51,259 bases of DNA from Bacillus pseudomycoides (GCF_002582035.1 NZ_NUQE01000018.1:1-51259), one strand, 5' to 3'. Shown: positions 35,706 to 47,076, numbered from the stretch's first letter. Numbers and translations are program-made. Notes: generated by a model from the sequence alone, not told the origin.

Positions 35706-38126
35706 ATGTTCGTATCATATCGTTGGTTACAAGAGTATGTAGATATTAAAGATGTAACAGCACAAGAATTAGCTGATAAAATCACAAAAAGCGGTATCGA
35801 AGTAGAAGGCGTTGAAGTATTAAATAAAGGCGTAAAAGGTGTTGTAGTTGGTCATGTATTAGAGTGCGGAAAACACCCGGAAGCTGATAAGTTAAGCAAA
35901 TGCTTAATCGATATCGGTGAAGAAGAGCCAGTTCAAATTATTTGTGGTGCTCCTAACATTGCGAAAGGTTTGAAAGTACCAGTTGCAAAAGTTGGCGCTG
36001 TTCTTCCTGGTAACTTCAAAATTAAAAAAGCAAAACTACGCGGTGAAGCTTCTCACGGTATGGTTTGTTCTTTACAAGAGCTTGGCATTGACGGAAAATT
36101 AGTTGCAAAAGACTATGCAGAAGGTATTTTCATTTTCTCAAGTGATGTGGAAGTTGGCGCAGATGCACTTGAAATCTTAAACTTACATGATGAAGTACTT
36201 GAACTAGGGTTAACACCGAACCGTGCCGATTGCTTAAACATGTTAGGTGTTGCGTACGAAGTAGCAGCAATTTACGGCCGTGAAGTGAAACTTCCAGCAG
36301 CAGACTTACACGAAGTAGCAGAAAAAACATCTGATTATATTTCTGTAAGTGTAGAAGCAACAGAACAAAACCCATTATACATTGCGAAAATGGTGAAAAA
36401 CGTAAAAGTTGGTCCATCACCAATCTGGATGCAAACGCGCCTAATGGCAGCTGGCATTCGTCCAATTAGCAATGTAGTTGATATTACAAACTATATCTTA
36501 ATTGAATACGGTCAACCGTTACATGCGTTTGACTATGATAAATTAGGATCAAAAGAGATCGTTGTTCGTCTTGCACAAGAAGGCGAGAAAATGACAACAT
36601 TAGACGATCAAGAACGTACATTACAAGCTCATCACCTTGTTATTACAAACGGTACAAAAGCGTTAGCTGTTGCCGGGGTAATGGGCGGAGCAAACTCTGA
36701 AGTAGATAACGATACAGTAAACGTATTAATCGAGTCTGCATATTTCGCAGGTCAAACAGTACGCCGCACATCAAAAGACTTAGGTCTTCGCAGCGAATCA
36801 AGTGCTCGTTTTGAAAAAGGCATCGACCCAACACGTACATTCGAAGCGATTCAACATGCAGCAGCGTTAATGGCAAAATATGCTGGCGGCGAAGCGTTAG
36901 AAGGCGTTGTAGAAGTTGATAACTTACAAGTAGAAGAGCGTACAGTATCTGTTACAGTTGAAAAAATTAACCGTGTATTAGGTACAGAGATCTCTGCTGG
37001 TCAAGTGAGTGCAATTTTCACAAACTTAAAGTTCCCATTCACAGAAGTAGAAGGAACATTCCATGTGGACGTACCAGCACGTCGTCCTGATATTACAATT
37101 CCAGAGGATTTAGTAGAAGAAGTAGGTCGCTTATACGGATACGACCATATTCCTTCAACATTACCAACTGGTACAATTACACGTGGTAAATTAACAGCAG
37201 CGCAAACAAAGCGTCGTAAAGTACGCCGTTATTTAGAAGGCGCTGGGTTATATGAGGCGATTACGTATTCATTAACAAGTGCTGAAAAAGCAAAACAATA
37301 TATGGTTGAGTCAAACGAAAAGACACCTGTGAACCTTGCACTTCCAATGAGTGAAGAGCGCAGTCAGCTTCGTTTAAGCCTAGTACCGCAATTATTAGAA
37401 GCAGTAGCTTATAACAATGCTCGTAAAGTAGATAACGTTGCATTATATGAAGTAGGTTCTGTATTCTTACCAACAGTAGAAGGCGAACTTCCGAAAGAAG
37501 AACAACATCTTGCTGGGGTTATGACAGGGCTAGCTCTTCATCATCAATGGCAAGGTGAGAAGAAGGTTGTTGACTTCTTCGTTATGAAAGGTGTGTTAGA
37601 AGGACTATTTGACGTACTTGGCGTTGCGAAGAATATCACGTATGTACCAGCAAACCGCGATGGTATGCACCCAGGTCGTACAGCTGACCTTCTACTTGAC
37701 GGAGAAAACATTGGTTTCATCGGTCAAGTACACCCAGAAGCGCAAAAACAATTAGATGTAAAAGAAACGTACGTATTCGAATTATCTCTTGCGAAAGTAT
37801 TCGCAGCAGATGCAGAAGAAACTTACTACAATACAATCCCGCGTTTCCCATCTATGACACGTGATATGGCTGTTGTTGTAGCGAAAGAAGTAAAAGCTGG
37901 CGAAATGAAGCAAGTAATTGCTGAAGCAGGCGGAGAGCTTCTGAAAGAAGTAACATTATTCGACTTATATGAAGGCGAAAAAATGGAAGAAGGCAAAAAA
38001 TCACTTGCATTCTCTATGAACTACTTTGATTCAGAACGTACATTAACAGATGAAGAAGTAACAGAAGCACATAGCCGCGTATTAGCAGCGGTAGAAGAAA
38101 AGTTTGGTGCGGAGTTACGTAAATAA
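35706..38126 (+). CDS. pheT: Phenylalanyl-tRNA synthetase beta subunit
   Basis: Beta subunit, 806 residues. Domains in order: tRNA-binding OB fold (about 40-150, [20 protein letters not shown]), B3/B4 editing domain (about 210-400, with [20 protein letters not shown] and [11 protein letters not shown]), B5 (about 405-475), class II-like core, and the C-terminal anticodon-binding FDX-ACB domain (about 710-806, [15 protein letters not shown]). It proofreads mischarged tyrosine. Site GGAAGGAGAG. Confidence 0.97.
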   Translation: MFVSYRWLQEYVDIKDVTAQELADKITKSGIEVEGVEVLNKGVKGVVVGHVLECGKHPEADKLSKCLIDIGEEEPVQIICGAPNIAKGLKVPVAKVGAVLPGNFKIKKAKLRGEASHGMVCSLQELGIDGKLVAKDYAEGIFIFSSDVEVGADALEILNLHDEVLELGLTPNRADCLNMLGVAYEVAAIYGREVKLPAADLHEVAEKTSDYISVSVEATEQNPLYIAKMVKNVKVGPSPIWMQTRLMAAGIRPISNVVDITNYILIEYGQPLHAFDYDKLGSKEIVVRLAQEGEKMTTLDDQERTLQAHHLVITNGTKALAVAGVMGGANSEVDNDTVNVLIESAYFAGQTVRRTSKDLGLRSESSARFEKGIDPTRTFEAIQHAAALMAKYAGGEALEGVVEVDNLQVEERTVSVTVEKINRVLGTEISAGQVSAIFTNLKFPFTEVEGTFHVDVPARRPDITIPEDLVEEVGRLYGYDHIPSTLPTGTITRGKLTAAQTKRRKVRRYLEGAGLYEAITYSLTSAEKAKQYMVESNEKTPVNLALPMSEERSQLRLSLVPQLLEAVAYNNARKVDNVALYEVGSVFLPTVEGELPKEEQHLAGVMTGLALHHQWQGEKKVVDFFVMKGVLEGLFDVLGVAKNITYVPANRDGMHPGRTADLLLDGENIGFIGQVHPEAQKQLDVKETYVFELSLAKVFAADAEETYYNTIPRFPSMTRDMAVVVAKEVKAGEMKQVIAEAGGELLKEVTLFDLYEGEKMEEGKKSLAFSMNYFDSERTLTDEEVTEAHSRVLAAVEEKFGAELRK

Positions 38127-38130
38127 TAAA

Positions 38131-38166
38131 AAACAGCTGTCGGAAAAATTCCGGCAGCTATTTTTT
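38131..38166 (+). terminator. Terminator after pheT
   Basis: CAGCTGTCGGAA / TTCCGGCAGCT stem followed by ATTTTTT. Confidence 0.87.
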
Positions 38167-38217
38167 ATCCCGCTATTCGTGGACAGTAAGACTCCACTGA
38201 TGGAAGTTTCACTTTAT
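38167..38217 (+). repeat. Mini family 2 repeat (51 bp)
   Basis: ATCCCGCTATTCGTGGACAG joined through TAAGACTCC to ACTGATGGAAGTTTCACTTTAT. Lies between the pheT terminator and the asnS T-box. Confidence 0.8.
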
Positions 38218-38374
38218 AGGGAGTTCATGTTGTATGTTATAAAAGAGTCGATATATTGTAAAAATCGCCGATATATAGAACGACAACTTGCATCTTTCCA
38301 TCGAATGTAGTACATTAATTTTAGTTTAACAAAATGAAAGACGATGATAAGGAAAAGTAGTATATACTATAATC

Positions 38375-38607
38375 CAAAGCGAGTCAGGGACGGTGCGAGC
38401 CTGATGAGGCGGTATATGTGAAGAACACCTTGGAGTTGCTAACCGAAATTGAAACGTGTATTCAAGAGTAGACTTAGACGGGAATCCGGCCTGTTACAAA
38501 CCGGGAAGTATGTGCATACATACGAATTAGAGTTGGTCTTTATGACAAATTGGGTGGTACCGCGAAGTTTAACCTTTCGTCCCTTTATGGATGGAAGGTT
38601 TTTTTGT
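38375..38607 (+). promoter_or_regulatory. T-box leader of asnS (specifier AAC, Asn)
   Basis: Specifier AAC at 38424-38426 in GTGAAGAACACCTTGGAG. The T-box TGGGTGGTACCGCG is at 38551-38564, followed by a terminator (AACCTTTCGTCC / GGATGGAAGGTT, 38571-38600) and a T run. The agreement of specifier with enzyme makes the assignment firm. Confidence 0.94.
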
Positions 38608-38637
38608 ATTTAAATATAAGTAAAGGAGAATTTCACT

Positions 38638-40029
38638 ATGGAAAACACATTAGTAAAAAGTCTATATAGAGAAACTGATAAATATGTAGATCAAAAAGTG
38701 CAAGTATCAGGTTGGATCCGTAACTTGCGTGATTCAAAAGTATTTGGTTTTATCGAATTAAACGATGGGAGCTTCTTTAAAAGCGTTCAAATCGTTTTCG
38801 ATACAGAATTAGATAACTTTAATGAAATTGCGAAGCTTCCATTAAGCTCTTCTATTAAAGTAGAAGGAACGCTAATTGCAACGCCAACTGCAAAACAACC
38901 GTTTGAAATTAAAGCGGACAAAATCGAAGTTGAGGGATTATCAGATTCTGATTACCCACTTCAAAAGAAACGTCACACATTTGAATACTTACGTACAATC
39001 GCTCATCTACGTCCAAGAACAAATGCATTCTCTGCAACGTTCCGCGTGCGTTCTATTGCAGCTTATGCAATTCATAAGTTCTTCCAAGATCGCAATTTTG
39101 TACATGTTCATACGCCAATTATTACGGGTAGTGACACTGAAGGTGCAGGTGAAATGTTCCGCGTAACAACGCATGACATGAACAACGTACCAAAAGGTGA
39201 AGATGGACAAGTAGACGATACGAAAGACTTCTTTGGTAGAGAAACAAACTTAACAGTAAGTGGACAATTAAATGCTGAAGCGTATGCATTAGCGTTCCGT
39301 GATGTATACACATTTGGTCCAACGTTCCGCGCCGAAAACTCTAACACAACTCGCCATGCTGCTGAGTTCTGGATGGTTGAGCCTGAGATTGCATTCGCTG
39401 AATTAGAAGATGTTATGGATCTTACGGAAGATATGCTGAAATATGCAATGAAATACGTGTTAGAGCATGCACCAGAAGAAATGGAATTCTTCAACAGCTT
39501 TGTTGATAAAACGGTTCTTGAGCGCATGAACAACGTAATTAACTCTGACTTTGGTCGCATCACATATACAGAAGCAATTAAAGTGCTTCAAGAATCAGGT
39601 GCAGACTTCAAATACCCAGTAGAATGGGGTATTGACTTACAAACAGAGCACGAAAGATTCTTATCAGAACAAATCTTTAAACGCCCTGTATTCGTAACAG
39701 ACTATCCAAAAGATATTAAAGCATTCTACATGCGTATGAACGATGACGGTAAAACAGTAGCTGCAACAGACTTACTTGTTCCTGGCATCGGCGAATTAAT
39801 CGGCGGAAGTCAACGTGAAGAAAGAATGGACGTTTTAGTAGACAGAATTAAAGAATTAGGCATGAACGAAGAAGACTACTGGTGGTACTTAGAGCTTAGA
39901 AAATACGGCGGTACAAAACACGCTGGATTCGGTCTAGGTTTCGAACGTTTCTTAATGTACATCACTGGAATGGCTAACATTCGTGACGTGATTCCATTCC
40001 CAAGAACACCAGGTTCTGCGGAGTTTTAA
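38638..40029 (+). CDS. asnS: Asparaginyl-tRNA synthetase
   Basis: Class IIb synthetase (463 residues). The N-terminal OB-fold anticodon domain (about 1-105) starts with [20 protein letters not shown]. The catalytic core includes [21 protein letters not shown], the motif 2 region [20 protein letters not shown] with [11 protein letters not shown], and motif 3 [30 protein letters not shown]. The T-box specifier AAC independently supports Asn over Asp. Site AAAGGAG. Confidence 0.97.
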   Translation: MENTLVKSLYRETDKYVDQKVQVSGWIRNLRDSKVFGFIELNDGSFFKSVQIVFDTELDNFNEIAKLPLSSSIKVEGTLIATPTAKQPFEIKADKIEVEGLSDSDYPLQKKRHTFEYLRTIAHLRPRTNAFSATFRVRSIAAYAIHKFFQDRNFVHVHTPIITGSDTEGAGEMFRVTTHDMNNVPKGEDGQVDDTKDFFGRETNLTVSGQLNAEAYALAFRDVYTFGPTFRAENSNTTRHAAEFWMVEPEIAFAELEDVMDLTEDMLKYAMKYVLEHAPEEMEFFNSFVDKTVLERMNNVINSDFGRITYTEAIKVLQESGADFKYPVEWGIDLQTEHERFLSEQIFKRPVFVTDYPKDIKAFYMRMNDDGKTVAATDLLVPGIGELIGGSQREERMDVLVDRIKELGMNEEDYWWYLELRKYGGTKHAGFGLGFERFLMYITGMANIRDVIPFPRTPGSAEF

Positions 40030-40031
40030 AT

Positions 40032-40080
40032 AAAAAGAGGTATATCAACAGCAATCCTGCTGTTTGATATACCTCTTTTT
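40032..40080 (+). terminator. Terminator after asnS
   Basis: Long stem AAAAAGAGGTATATCA..ACAGCA / TGCTGT..TGATATACCTCTTTTT with one bulge and an ATCC loop. Confidence 0.92.
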
Positions 40081-40151
40081 ATTTTTCTTTTGAGCAGGGA
40101 GAGATGCGGGATAAGGAGAAACAATACGTAGAATAGAAAGGAGCTGAATTT

Positions 40152-40625
40152 GTGAAAAAAAGAATGGTATATTTCTTGGCAATCATGCTAATCAGCTTAA
40201 GTGCATGCGGAAATGAAAAAGAGAAACAAGAAAAAGTAGTTCCAACATCACAAGAGGCAGAGGTTGTTACGTTTCAAGGGAAAGAAATAAAGGAGATTCA
40301 GCTTACATCTACGAAAACGAAAGGTACGAAAGTATTGAAAAAAGAAAATGACATAAAACAACTTGTATCCGCGATGGAGCAAGTTGGATTGGCAGAAAAT
40401 GGGGATGAACCGAAAACTCTATTCCTAGATGAAGAAGCTAAATCCGCCATTCGCTACAATATGACTATGGATTATAATGATGGTTCGGTTGAAAACTACT
40501 TTGTTTGGGTAGAAGATGACGGAGAGGTTGTAATAGGGCATAAGGGTGAGCCAGAGGAAAATCATATTGAATTTTATGATATGAAAGAGGACTCGAAACA
40601 AATTATGAGTTTCTTTAAAGAATAA
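40152..40625 (+). CDS. Predicted lipoprotein, function unknown
   Basis: A 157-residue protein starting at GTG (site AAAGGAG). It has a lipoprotein signal peptide, MKKRMVYFLAIMLISLSAC, with lipobox LSAC and Cys at residue 19. The mature part is acidic and Lys/Glu-rich, with a compact beta-rich domain (EIKEIQLTSTKTKGTKVLKK, then MDYNDGSVENYFVWVEDDGE). It is expected on the outer face of the membrane. I do not recognise the domain. It is probably a single-gene unit. Confidence 0.82.
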   Translation: MKKRMVYFLAIMLISLSACGNEKEKQEKVVPTSQEAEVVTFQGKEIKEIQLTSTKTKGTKVLKKENDIKQLVSAMEQVGLAENGDEPKTLFLDEEAKSAIRYNMTMDYNDGSVENYFVWVEDDGEVVIGHKGEPEENHIEFYDMKEDSKQIMSFFKE

Positions 40626-40674
40626 AGCGAAACTTCCATTAGTGGGGAAGGCTTACTGCCCGCGAATAGCGGGA
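40622..40674 (-). repeat. Mini family 2 repeat, inverted
   Basis: ATAAAGCGAAACTTCCATTAGTGGGG directly joined to AAGGCTTACTGCCCGCGAATAGCGGGAT. It overlaps the stop codon of the lipoprotein gene by a few bases. Confidence 0.78.
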
Positions 40675-40681
40675 TAAAAGT

Positions 40682-40714
40682 AAGAAGACACGAACTAATC
40701 ATTCGTGTCTTCTT
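40682..40714. terminator. Bidirectional terminator between lipoprotein gene and rnhC
   Basis: AAGAAGACACGAA / TTCGTGTCTTCTT, a perfect 13-bp stem with a 7-base loop between two convergent genes. Confidence 0.85.
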
Positions 40715-40752
40715 GTTTATTCATTTCGTATCCTGCCCATACTGAAAAATAG

Positions 40753-41691
40753 CTATTTCTTCAACAATCGAAACGCTTTTTCTGTATTTGCAAAATGTAA
40801 TTTCACAAACTCAGGTAATCTGTCTTTCCCAAGTTTTTGAATCAATTTTGCTGCTGCAATATCGACTTGTTTCCCGGCGCCTTTCGGAAGCGTCATACCT
40901 GCTTTTTTGCTCAGTTCATCAAACTGTTTTACAAATGAGTAGCGGGCTAAAATAGAGGCTGCTGCAACTGCGATATGTACACTTTCGCCTTTTGTAGCGA
41001 AATATACGTTTTCACGCTGTACGTTTTTCTGCTTTGCTAAATATTTATAATATGTAGCCGGCTGTGTGAACTGATCAATTAAGATGCCTTCGGGTTTCGT
41101 TGGCGCCATCTTAGCCAATAAATTTGTAATGGCTTTATTATGAAGCAGTGCTTTTAGTTGTCCTTGATTGTAGCCTTTCTCAAACATTTCGTTATATTTT
41201 TCGTTGTGAAGAACAAGGGAGCTGTAAGGGACAATTGCCAGTAATTGTTTCGCAATTTCACAAATTTGTACATCATTTAAGTTTTTTGAGTCTTTGACGC
41301 CAAGTTCTTTTAATAATGGAATTTGCGCTGCATCGACGTATACTGCAACAACTGTCATCGGTCCAAAATAGTCTCCTGTTCCGACTTCATCCGAACCGAG
41401 AATAGACATAGTAGCGATAGAAGCTGGCGGTGCATAGGAATGGTCATTTACACTTTTCTTTACAGAAGCTTTCGGCGCTGCAGCATTTGCTTGCCAAGGA
41501 CTAGATTCTTCAGTTGCACGTCCACCTTGGAACATTACCTTTCCTGATTTATAGGCTGTAATTGTGCAAGATGGAACCTTTGCCATGAAGACACCGCCTT
41601 GGGGAACTTTTGGCTGCAATGCTTGTGCGTATTTTGTTCTCATGTCCTCTATAACAGCAGAACTTACTTGAATGACAATAGAATTTGACAA
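40753..41691 (-). CDS. rnhC: Ribonuclease HIII
   Basis: Cleaves RNA in RNA/DNA hybrids (312 residues). The N-terminal TBP-like substrate domain (about 1-90) precedes the RNase H fold with ILGSDEVGTGDYFGPMTVVA (Asp101, Glu102), GVKDSKNLND and the third acidic site ILIDQFTQP. TTG start behind AAAGGAG. It is on the minus strand, divergent from zapA, as in other Bacillus. Confidence 0.95.
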   Translation of the reverse strand: MSNSIVIQVSSAVIEDMRTKYAQALQPKVPQGGVFMAKVPSCTITAYKSGKVMFQGGRATEESSPWQANAAAPKASVKKSVNDHSYAPPASIATMSILGSDEVGTGDYFGPMTVVAVYVDAAQIPLLKELGVKDSKNLNDVQICEIAKQLLAIVPYSSLVLHNEKYNEMFEKGYNQGQLKALLHNKAITNLLAKMAPTKPEGILIDQFTQPATYYKYLAKQKNVQRENVYFATKGESVHIAVAAASILARYSFVKQFDELSKKAGMTLPKGAGKQVDIAAAKLIQKLGKDRLPEFVKLHFANTEKAFRLLKK

Positions 41692-41716
41692 AATGGTTGC
41701 TCCTTTTCATGATTTA

Positions 41717-41865
41717 CCTAGGGCTAACGGACAGTAAGGTTCTCACCTCAAGATTTTGAGAAATCAAAGAAGATAGATAGGAGATAACTGCCTGTAAGAA
41801 CCCAATTGGTTCAATTAGCCAGCAGAGGGGATAAAGCCTGCTCACTGCTGGAAGTTTTACTTTAT
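41717..41865 (+). repeat. Diverged full-length family 2 repeat
   Basis: CTAACGGACAGTAAGGTTC, CACCTCAAGATTTTGAGAAATC, GAAGATAGATAGGAGATAACTGCC, ACCCAATTGG, CCAGCAGAGGGG / CTGCTGGAAG and TTTTACTTTAT. The left terminus is degraded. Lies between rnhC and zapA. Confidence 0.65.
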
Positions 41866-41962
41866 ATTTTTATCATATCGAATTGTTGTTTCTGTTTCCA
41901 TATCATGTTTTTTCATGGTATGATAATCTGTAGGATTCTGTACGGGATTGGAGGACAGTAAG

Positions 41963-42232
41963 TTGTCACAACAAAAAGGAAATCGAAGTAAAATTAATGT
42001 AGAAATTTACGGTCAACAATATTCAGTTGTTGGCGATGAAAGTACAAGTCATATACGCATAGTCGCAGCGATTGTGGATGATAAAATGCGCGAACTAAAT
42101 GCTAAGAATCCTTCGCTTGACACAAATCGATTGGCGGTGTTGACGGCAGTCAATGTCGTACATGATTACATAAAATTAAAAGAAGAAAATGAAAAATTGA
42201 AAGAAAGAATGAAACAAAAAGGAATGGAATAA
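41963..42232 (+). CDS. zapA: Cell division protein ZapA
   Basis: FtsZ-associated protein that promotes ring bundling. The 89-residue product starts at TTG (41963) after GGAGGACAG. The core [24 protein letters not shown] is the ZapA beta-hairpin/helix, followed by a C-terminal coiled coil ([14 protein letters not shown]). One base separates it from the CvpA-family gene. An extension upstream in frame (MEDSK) would run through the ribosome site. Confidence 0.93.
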   Translation: MSQQKGNRSKINVEIYGQQYSVVGDESTSHIRIVAAIVDDKMRELNAKNPSLDTNRLAVLTAVNVVHDYIKLKEENEKLKERMKQKGME

Positions 42233-42233
42233 C

Positions 42234-42773
42234 ATGATTGATATTATAATCATTGTATTGCTTGTTATGGGGTTTCTTCTTGGTTTAAGAAGAGGATTGG
42301 TACTGCAACTTGTAAAGTTAGCAAGCTTTATTATTGCCTATCTGGTGGCATATTGGTATTGCAAAGATTTAGCACCTGCATTGCAAAAGATTATTCCGTA
42401 CCCATTTAAGCCAGACACAAATGTGCCAAATTGGATTGATGCAAATAGTATGGAAACAGTTTTTTACCAAGCAATTGCGTTTATCGTATTATTTATTATT
42501 ACAAAAATCGCACTAACATTGCTTGGACAGCTTTTGAATATGTTTACAGAAATCCCTGTTTTGAAGCAGGTTAACGCATTAGCCGGAGCACTCTTAGGTT
42601 TTTTAGAAGTGTATATTATATTGTTCGTATTAATTGTAATCGGTACGATACTTCCAGTTGAACAAGTACAAACGTCGCTTAATACATCAACGATAAGTAA
42701 AGTAATTGTAAATGATACACCAATTCTTTCTGAAAAAGTTAAGGAATTATGGCAGACAGGTAGCAAGGTATAA
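42234..42773 (+). CDS. yshB: CvpA-family membrane protein (YshB)
   Basis: A 179-residue protein with four hydrophobic segments (about 1-36, 80-98, 112-135 and a shorter one). The CvpA pattern is visible at LLVMGFLLGLRRGLVLQLVKL and in the later LNMFTEIPVLKQVNALAGALLGF. CvpA was named in E. coli for colicin V production. Its role in Bacillus is unknown. Closely coupled to zapA; a terminator follows. Confidence 0.9.
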   Translation: MIDIIIIVLLVMGFLLGLRRGLVLQLVKLASFIIAYLVAYWYCKDLAPALQKIIPYPFKPDTNVPNWIDANSMETVFYQAIAFIVLFIITKIALTLLGQLLNMFTEIPVLKQVNALAGALLGFLEVYIILFVLIVIGTILPVEQVQTSLNTSTISKVIVNDTPILSEKVKELWQTGSKV

Positions 42774-42802
42774 CTTCTCTTTTTTAGAAAGAGAAGTTTT
42801 TT
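42772..42802 (+). terminator. Terminator between yshB and polX
   Basis: AACTTCTCTTT / AAAGAGAAGTT stem then a T run. polX may therefore have its own promoter or receive read-through. Confidence 0.82.
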
Positions 42803-42827
42803 TCTATGATGGGAAGGCGGGAGAAGA

Positions 42828-44546
42828 ATGAAAGTAAATAAAAAACAAGTGATTCAACTACTTGAGACGATTGCACTTTTCATGGAGCTAAAAGGTGAAA
42901 ACCCCTTTAAAATATCAGCATTTCGTAAAGCGGCAGCAGCGCTAGAAAGTGATGATCGCAGCCTTTCAGAGATTGAAGATTTTACGAAAATACCAGGCAT
43001 CGGAAAAGGAACGGCAGCCGTTATTGCAGAATATATTGAAGCTGGAACATCAGAAGTGCTTACAGAACTTGAAAAAGAAGTACCGAGCAGCTTATTGCCG
43101 CTTTTAAAACTGCCAGGTCTTGGTGGTAAAAAAGTAGCGAAATTATACAAAGAGCTTGGCGTTGTAGATATGGAAACATTAAAGAAAGCTTGTGAGGAAA
43201 ATCAAGTTCAAGCACTTGCCGGATTTGGTAAGAAAACGGAAGAGAAAATACTAGAAGCAATCGCTCAAGTTGGTTCTCGTCCAGAACGTCTTCCTGTTGC
43301 GATGGTACTTCCTATTGCCGGGGAAATAGAGAGGAAATTGTCGACTGTACCAGAAATTATTCGGTATTCCCGTGCTGGTAGCTTGCGCCGTGTTCGCGAA
43401 ACAGTGAAAGATTTAGATTTTATCATTGCAACAACAGAACCAGAAAAGGTGCGTGAGCATTTATTGCGGTTTGATAATATGATTGAGGTCATCGCAAGCG
43501 GAGATACAAAAGTTTCTGTACGCCTGCAGTATGAGTACGATATTTCTATTGATTTCCGTCTTGTTAAGCCGGAAGAATTTATAACAACTCTTCACCATTT
43601 CACAGGTTCAAAAGATCATAATGTAAGAATGCGCCAAATTGCGAAAGATAAAGGTGAGAAAATTAGTGAATACGGTGTTGAAAACTTAGAAACGGGTGAA
43701 GTGAAGACATTCGAAACAGAAGAAGCGTTTTTTGTACACTTTGGACTTCCATTTATTCCGCCAGAAGTGCGTGAAGATGGGAAAGAAATTGATTTAATTG
43801 AGCAGTATCCGAATTTAATTCAGTTCTCTCATATTCAAGGTGATTTACATATGCATACAACGTGGAGTGACGGTGCTTTTTCTATTGAGGAAATGGTACA
43901 AGCATGCCGTGCTCGTGGATATAAATATATGGCAATTACTGACCATTCACAATACTTAAAAGTAGCGAATGGTTTAACGAAAGAACGTCTTCGTGAGCAA
44001 GGAAAAGAAATTGAACGTATTAATGAAAAGTACCCGGATATTACCATTTTACGCGGTATTGAAATGGACATTTTACCGGATGCAACACTTGATTTTGATG
44101 ATGAAGTATTAGCGGAACTTGATTATGTAATTGGTGCAATTCATTCTAGCTTTTCACAAGATCGTAAAACAATTATGAAGCGCCTTCGTACGGCAATTGA
44201 AAATCATCATGTGACAATGATTGCGCATCCAACAGGCCGCTTAATTGGTCGACGTGAAGGATATGATGTAGATACAGATTTGTTAATTGAGCTTGCAAAA
44301 GAAACAAATACTGTACTTGAATTAAATGCAAATCCAAACCGTTTAGATTTAAGTGCGAAACTGTTAAAACAAGCGCAAGATGCAGGCGTGAAAATCGCAA
44401 TTAACACAGATGCCCATACGCTTGAAATGCTAGAGGATATGGAAATTGGTGTTGCTGCAGCGCGAAAAGGTTGGATTCAAAAAGATACAGTTATTAACAC
44501 ATGGGATATTGAACGTTTATTAGATTATATTAAGCGTAATAAGTAA
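42828..44546 (+). CDS. polX: DNA polymerase/3'-5' exonuclease PolX
   Basis: Repair polymerase of 572 residues. The N-terminal 8 kDa region (about 1-65) is followed by helix-hairpin-helix DNA-binding motifs ([29 protein letters not shown]), then the palm/nucleotidyltransferase region with [16 protein letters not shown]. The C-terminal PHP domain (about 335-572) has [27 protein letters not shown] and AINTDAH, which supply the metal-dependent exonuclease. GGCGGGAG site. Ahead of mutS2. Confidence 0.96.
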   Translation: MKVNKKQVIQLLETIALFMELKGENPFKISAFRKAAAALESDDRSLSEIEDFTKIPGIGKGTAAVIAEYIEAGTSEVLTELEKEVPSSLLPLLKLPGLGGKKVAKLYKELGVVDMETLKKACEENQVQALAGFGKKTEEKILEAIAQVGSRPERLPVAMVLPIAGEIERKLSTVPEIIRYSRAGSLRRVRETVKDLDFIIATTEPEKVREHLLRFDNMIEVIASGDTKVSVRLQYEYDISIDFRLVKPEEFITTLHHFTGSKDHNVRMRQIAKDKGEKISEYGVENLETGEVKTFETEEAFFVHFGLPFIPPEVREDGKEIDLIEQYPNLIQFSHIQGDLHMHTTWSDGAFSIEEMVQACRARGYKYMAITDHSQYLKVANGLTKERLREQGKEIERINEKYPDITILRGIEMDILPDATLDFDDEVLAELDYVIGAIHSSFSQDRKTIMKRLRTAIENHHVTMIAHPTGRLIGRREGYDVDTDLLIELAKETNTVLELNANPNRLDLSAKLLKQAQDAGVKIAINTDAHTLEMLEDMEIGVAAARKGWIQKDTVINTWDIERLLDYIKRNK

Positions 44547-44566
44547 CACAAGGGGGACAAGCAACT

Positions 44567-46927
44567 ATGCTAGAACGAACGTTGCGGGTATTAGAATATG
44601 ACAAAATAAAAGAACAATTGCTTGAGCACGTAGCTTCTTCACTTGGCCGTGATAAAGTGAAAGGGCTTATGCCAAGCACGAATTATGAAGAAGTCGTAGA
44701 ACTTCAAGAAACAACAGATGAAGCAGCGAAAGTAATCCGTTTAAAAGGGCATGTGCCGCTTGGTGGAATTTTTGATATTCGTCCAAATGTAAAGCGCGCG
44801 AAAATTGGCAGTATGCTAAGTCCGCATGAACTTTTGGATATTGCAAGTACGATGTACGGCAGCCGTCAAATAAAACGATTTATTGAAGATATGGTTGAAA
44901 ACGGTGTTGAACTGCCAATTTTAGAAACGTATGTAGCACGCATTATATCTTTATATGATTTAGAAAAGAAAATCACGAACTGCATTAGTGATGGCGGAGA
45001 AGTAGTTGATAGCGCGAGTGAAAAACTACGCGGTATTCGCCAGCAAATTCGCACAGCGGAAAGTCGCATTCGTGAAAAGCTTGAAAATATGACGCGTTCT
45101 TCTAACGCACAGAAGATGTTATCAGATGCGATTGTAACGATTCGTAACGATCGTTATGTAATTCCTGTTAAACAAGAATATCGCGGTGTATACGGTGGTA
45201 TCGTTCATGATCAGTCTGCTTCAGGACAAACGTTATTTATCGAGCCGCAAGTCATTGTGGAATTGAATAACACACTGCAAGAAGCACGGGTAAAAGAAAA
45301 ACAAGAAGTAGAACGCATTTTAATGATGTTAACAGAAGAAGTTGCTGCTGAGGCTGATGTTGTTTTAGAGAATGTTGATATTGTGGCAGAGTTAGATTTC
45401 ATTTTCGCAAAAGCTTTCTATGCGAAACGATTAAAAGCAACGAAACCAATTTTGAACAATGAGCGTTATATGAATTTACGCCAAGCGCGCCATCCGCTTA
45501 TTGATCCTAAAATCGTTGTGCCAAACGATATTGTGCTTGGAAAAGACTTTACAACAATCGTTATCACTGGACCGAATACAGGTGGTAAAACTGTTACATT
45601 AAAAACGGTAGGGATTTGTATATTGATGGCGCAGTCCGGTTTACAAATTCCTGTTCTTGATGAGTCCGAAATTTGTGTGTTTAAACATGTTTTTGCTGAT
45701 ATTGGGGATGAGCAATCTATTGAACAAAGCTTAAGTACATTCTCATCTCACATGGTGAACATTGTTGATATTTTAGAGCAAGCTGATTTTGAAAGTTTAG
45801 TACTGTTTGATGAATTAGGAGCAGGAACAGATCCGCAAGAAGGGGCTGCACTTGCAATTTCAATTTTAGATGAAGTATATAACCGCGGTGCGCGCGTTGT
45901 GGCAACGACGCACTATCCAGAGCTAAAAGCATACGGATATAATCGTGAACAAGTAATTAATGCGAGCGTTGAGTTTGATGTAAATACATTAAGTCCAACT
46001 TATAAATTGTTAATTGGTGTGCCGGGACGAAGTAATGCTTTTGAAATTTCAAAACGTCTTGGGTTATCTGACCGCGTAATTGATCGTGCTCGTGGTCATA
46101 TTAGTACAGAATCAAATAAAGTAGAAAATATGATTGCGAAACTTGAAGAAAGCCAAAAGAATGCTGAACGTGAATGGAATGAAGCAGAAGAGCTTCGTAA
46201 GCAATCTGAAAAACTTCATAAAGAATTGCAGCGTCAAATTATTGAATTTAACGAAGAACGTGATGAAAGATTATTAAAAGCACAAAAAGAAGGCGAAGAA
46301 AAAGTCGAAGTTGCTAAGAAAGAAGCAGAAGAAATTATTCGTGAACTGCGCCAATTGCGAAAAGCAAAGCTTGCTGATATTAAAGACCACGAGCTAATTG
46401 AGGCAAAAAGCCGTTTAGCGGGAGCAGCGCCGGAGCTTGTGAAAAAACAAAAAATCAATGTAAAAAACACAGCACCAAAACAAGTGCTGCAGCCAGGGGA
46501 CGAAGTGAAAGTATTAACGTTCGGTCAAAAAGGTCAACTTCTTAAAAAAGTAAGCGACAACGAATGGAACGTCCAAATTGGAATTTTGAAAATGAAAGTA
46601 AAAGAGTCCGATATGGAATATATTAATACACCAAATCCTGTTGAGAAAAAAGCAGTGACAGCAGTAAAAGGAAGAGACTATCACGTTTCTTTAGAGCTTG
46701 ATCTGCGCGGCGAACGCTTTGAAGACGCGATGGCTCGTGTTGAAAAATATTTAGATGATGCACAGCTCGCAAGCTATCCACGCGTTTCCATTATTCATGG
46801 AAAAGGAACGGGAGCACTGCGCCAAGGCGTACAAGATTACTTGAAAAATCATCGCGGCGTGAAAAGCTTCCGTTATGGTGATATGGGCGAGGGAGGCCTT
46901 GGTGTTACAGTTGTAGAACTGAAGTAG
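44567..46927 (+). CDS. mutS2: Endonuclease MutS2
   Basis: MutS-related ATPase of 786 residues, without the mismatch-recognition domain. Core/lever (about 1-300), Walker A GPNTGGKT at 335-342, Walker [18 protein letters not shown], a long Glu/Lys coiled coil (about 510-630), a KOW-like segment, and a C-terminal Smr nuclease domain ([12 protein letters not shown] ... [15 protein letters not shown]). In Bacillus it acts at collided ribosomes, and in other bacteria it restrains recombination. Site AAGGGGGAC. Confidence 0.96.
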   Translation: MLERTLRVLEYDKIKEQLLEHVASSLGRDKVKGLMPSTNYEEVVELQETTDEAAKVIRLKGHVPLGGIFDIRPNVKRAKIGSMLSPHELLDIASTMYGSRQIKRFIEDMVENGVELPILETYVARIISLYDLEKKITNCISDGGEVVDSASEKLRGIRQQIRTAESRIREKLENMTRSSNAQKMLSDAIVTIRNDRYVIPVKQEYRGVYGGIVHDQSASGQTLFIEPQVIVELNNTLQEARVKEKQEVERILMMLTEEVAAEADVVLENVDIVAELDFIFAKAFYAKRLKATKPILNNERYMNLRQARHPLIDPKIVVPNDIVLGKDFTTIVITGPNTGGKTVTLKTVGICILMAQSGLQIPVLDESEICVFKHVFADIGDEQSIEQSLSTFSSHMVNIVDILEQADFESLVLFDELGAGTDPQEGAALAISILDEVYNRGARVVATTHYPELKAYGYNREQVINASVEFDVNTLSPTYKLLIGVPGRSNAFEISKRLGLSDRVIDRARGHISTESNKVENMIAKLEESQKNAEREWNEAEELRKQSEKLHKELQRQIIEFNEERDERLLKAQKEGEEKVEVAKKEAEEIIRELRQLRKAKLADIKDHELIEAKSRLAGAAPELVKKQKINVKNTAPKQVLQPGDEVKVLTFGQKGQLLKKVSDNEWNVQIGILKMKVKESDMEYINTPNPVEKKAVTAVKGRDYHVSLELDLRGERFEDAMARVEKYLDDAQLASYPRVSIIHGKGTGALRQGVQDYLKNHRGVKSFRYGDMGEGGLGVTVVELK

Positions 46928-46952
46928 TAAAACAAGCAAAGGGGAAACGGCT

Positions 46953-47045
46953 ATGTTTATGGACAAACTTGCAAAAGTATTGTTAGCTTGTTGTGGGACG
47001 TTTTTTATTATTGGGGTTATATATTTGCTGTTTTTTGCGAAATAA
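46953..47045 (+). CDS. 30-residue single-span membrane peptide
   Basis: MFMDKLAKVLLACCGTFFII then GVIYLLFFAK. A short charged N-terminus, one long hydrophobic span (about 8-28) including two adjacent Cys, and a Lys at the end. AAAGGGG lies 7 bases before the ATG, and a terminator follows the stop by a few bases. It sits 25 bases after mutS2, so it is probably co-transcribed. It is shorter than usual annotation cut-offs. Function unknown. Confidence 0.68.
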   Translation: MFMDKLAKVLLACCGTFFIIGVIYLLFFAK

Positions 47046-47049
47046 GGGA

Positions 47050-47076
47050 GAGAACACCGTTTTTGGTGTTCTTTTT
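47050..47076 (+). terminator. Terminator after mutS2 and the small peptide
   Basis: AGAACACC / GGTGTTCT stem with a GTTTTT loop, followed by TTTT. Confidence 0.86.

Noticed and set aside
39108-39563. Minus-strand 151-codon frame inside asnS
   Set aside because: Antisense to conserved AsnRS motifs; no start signals.
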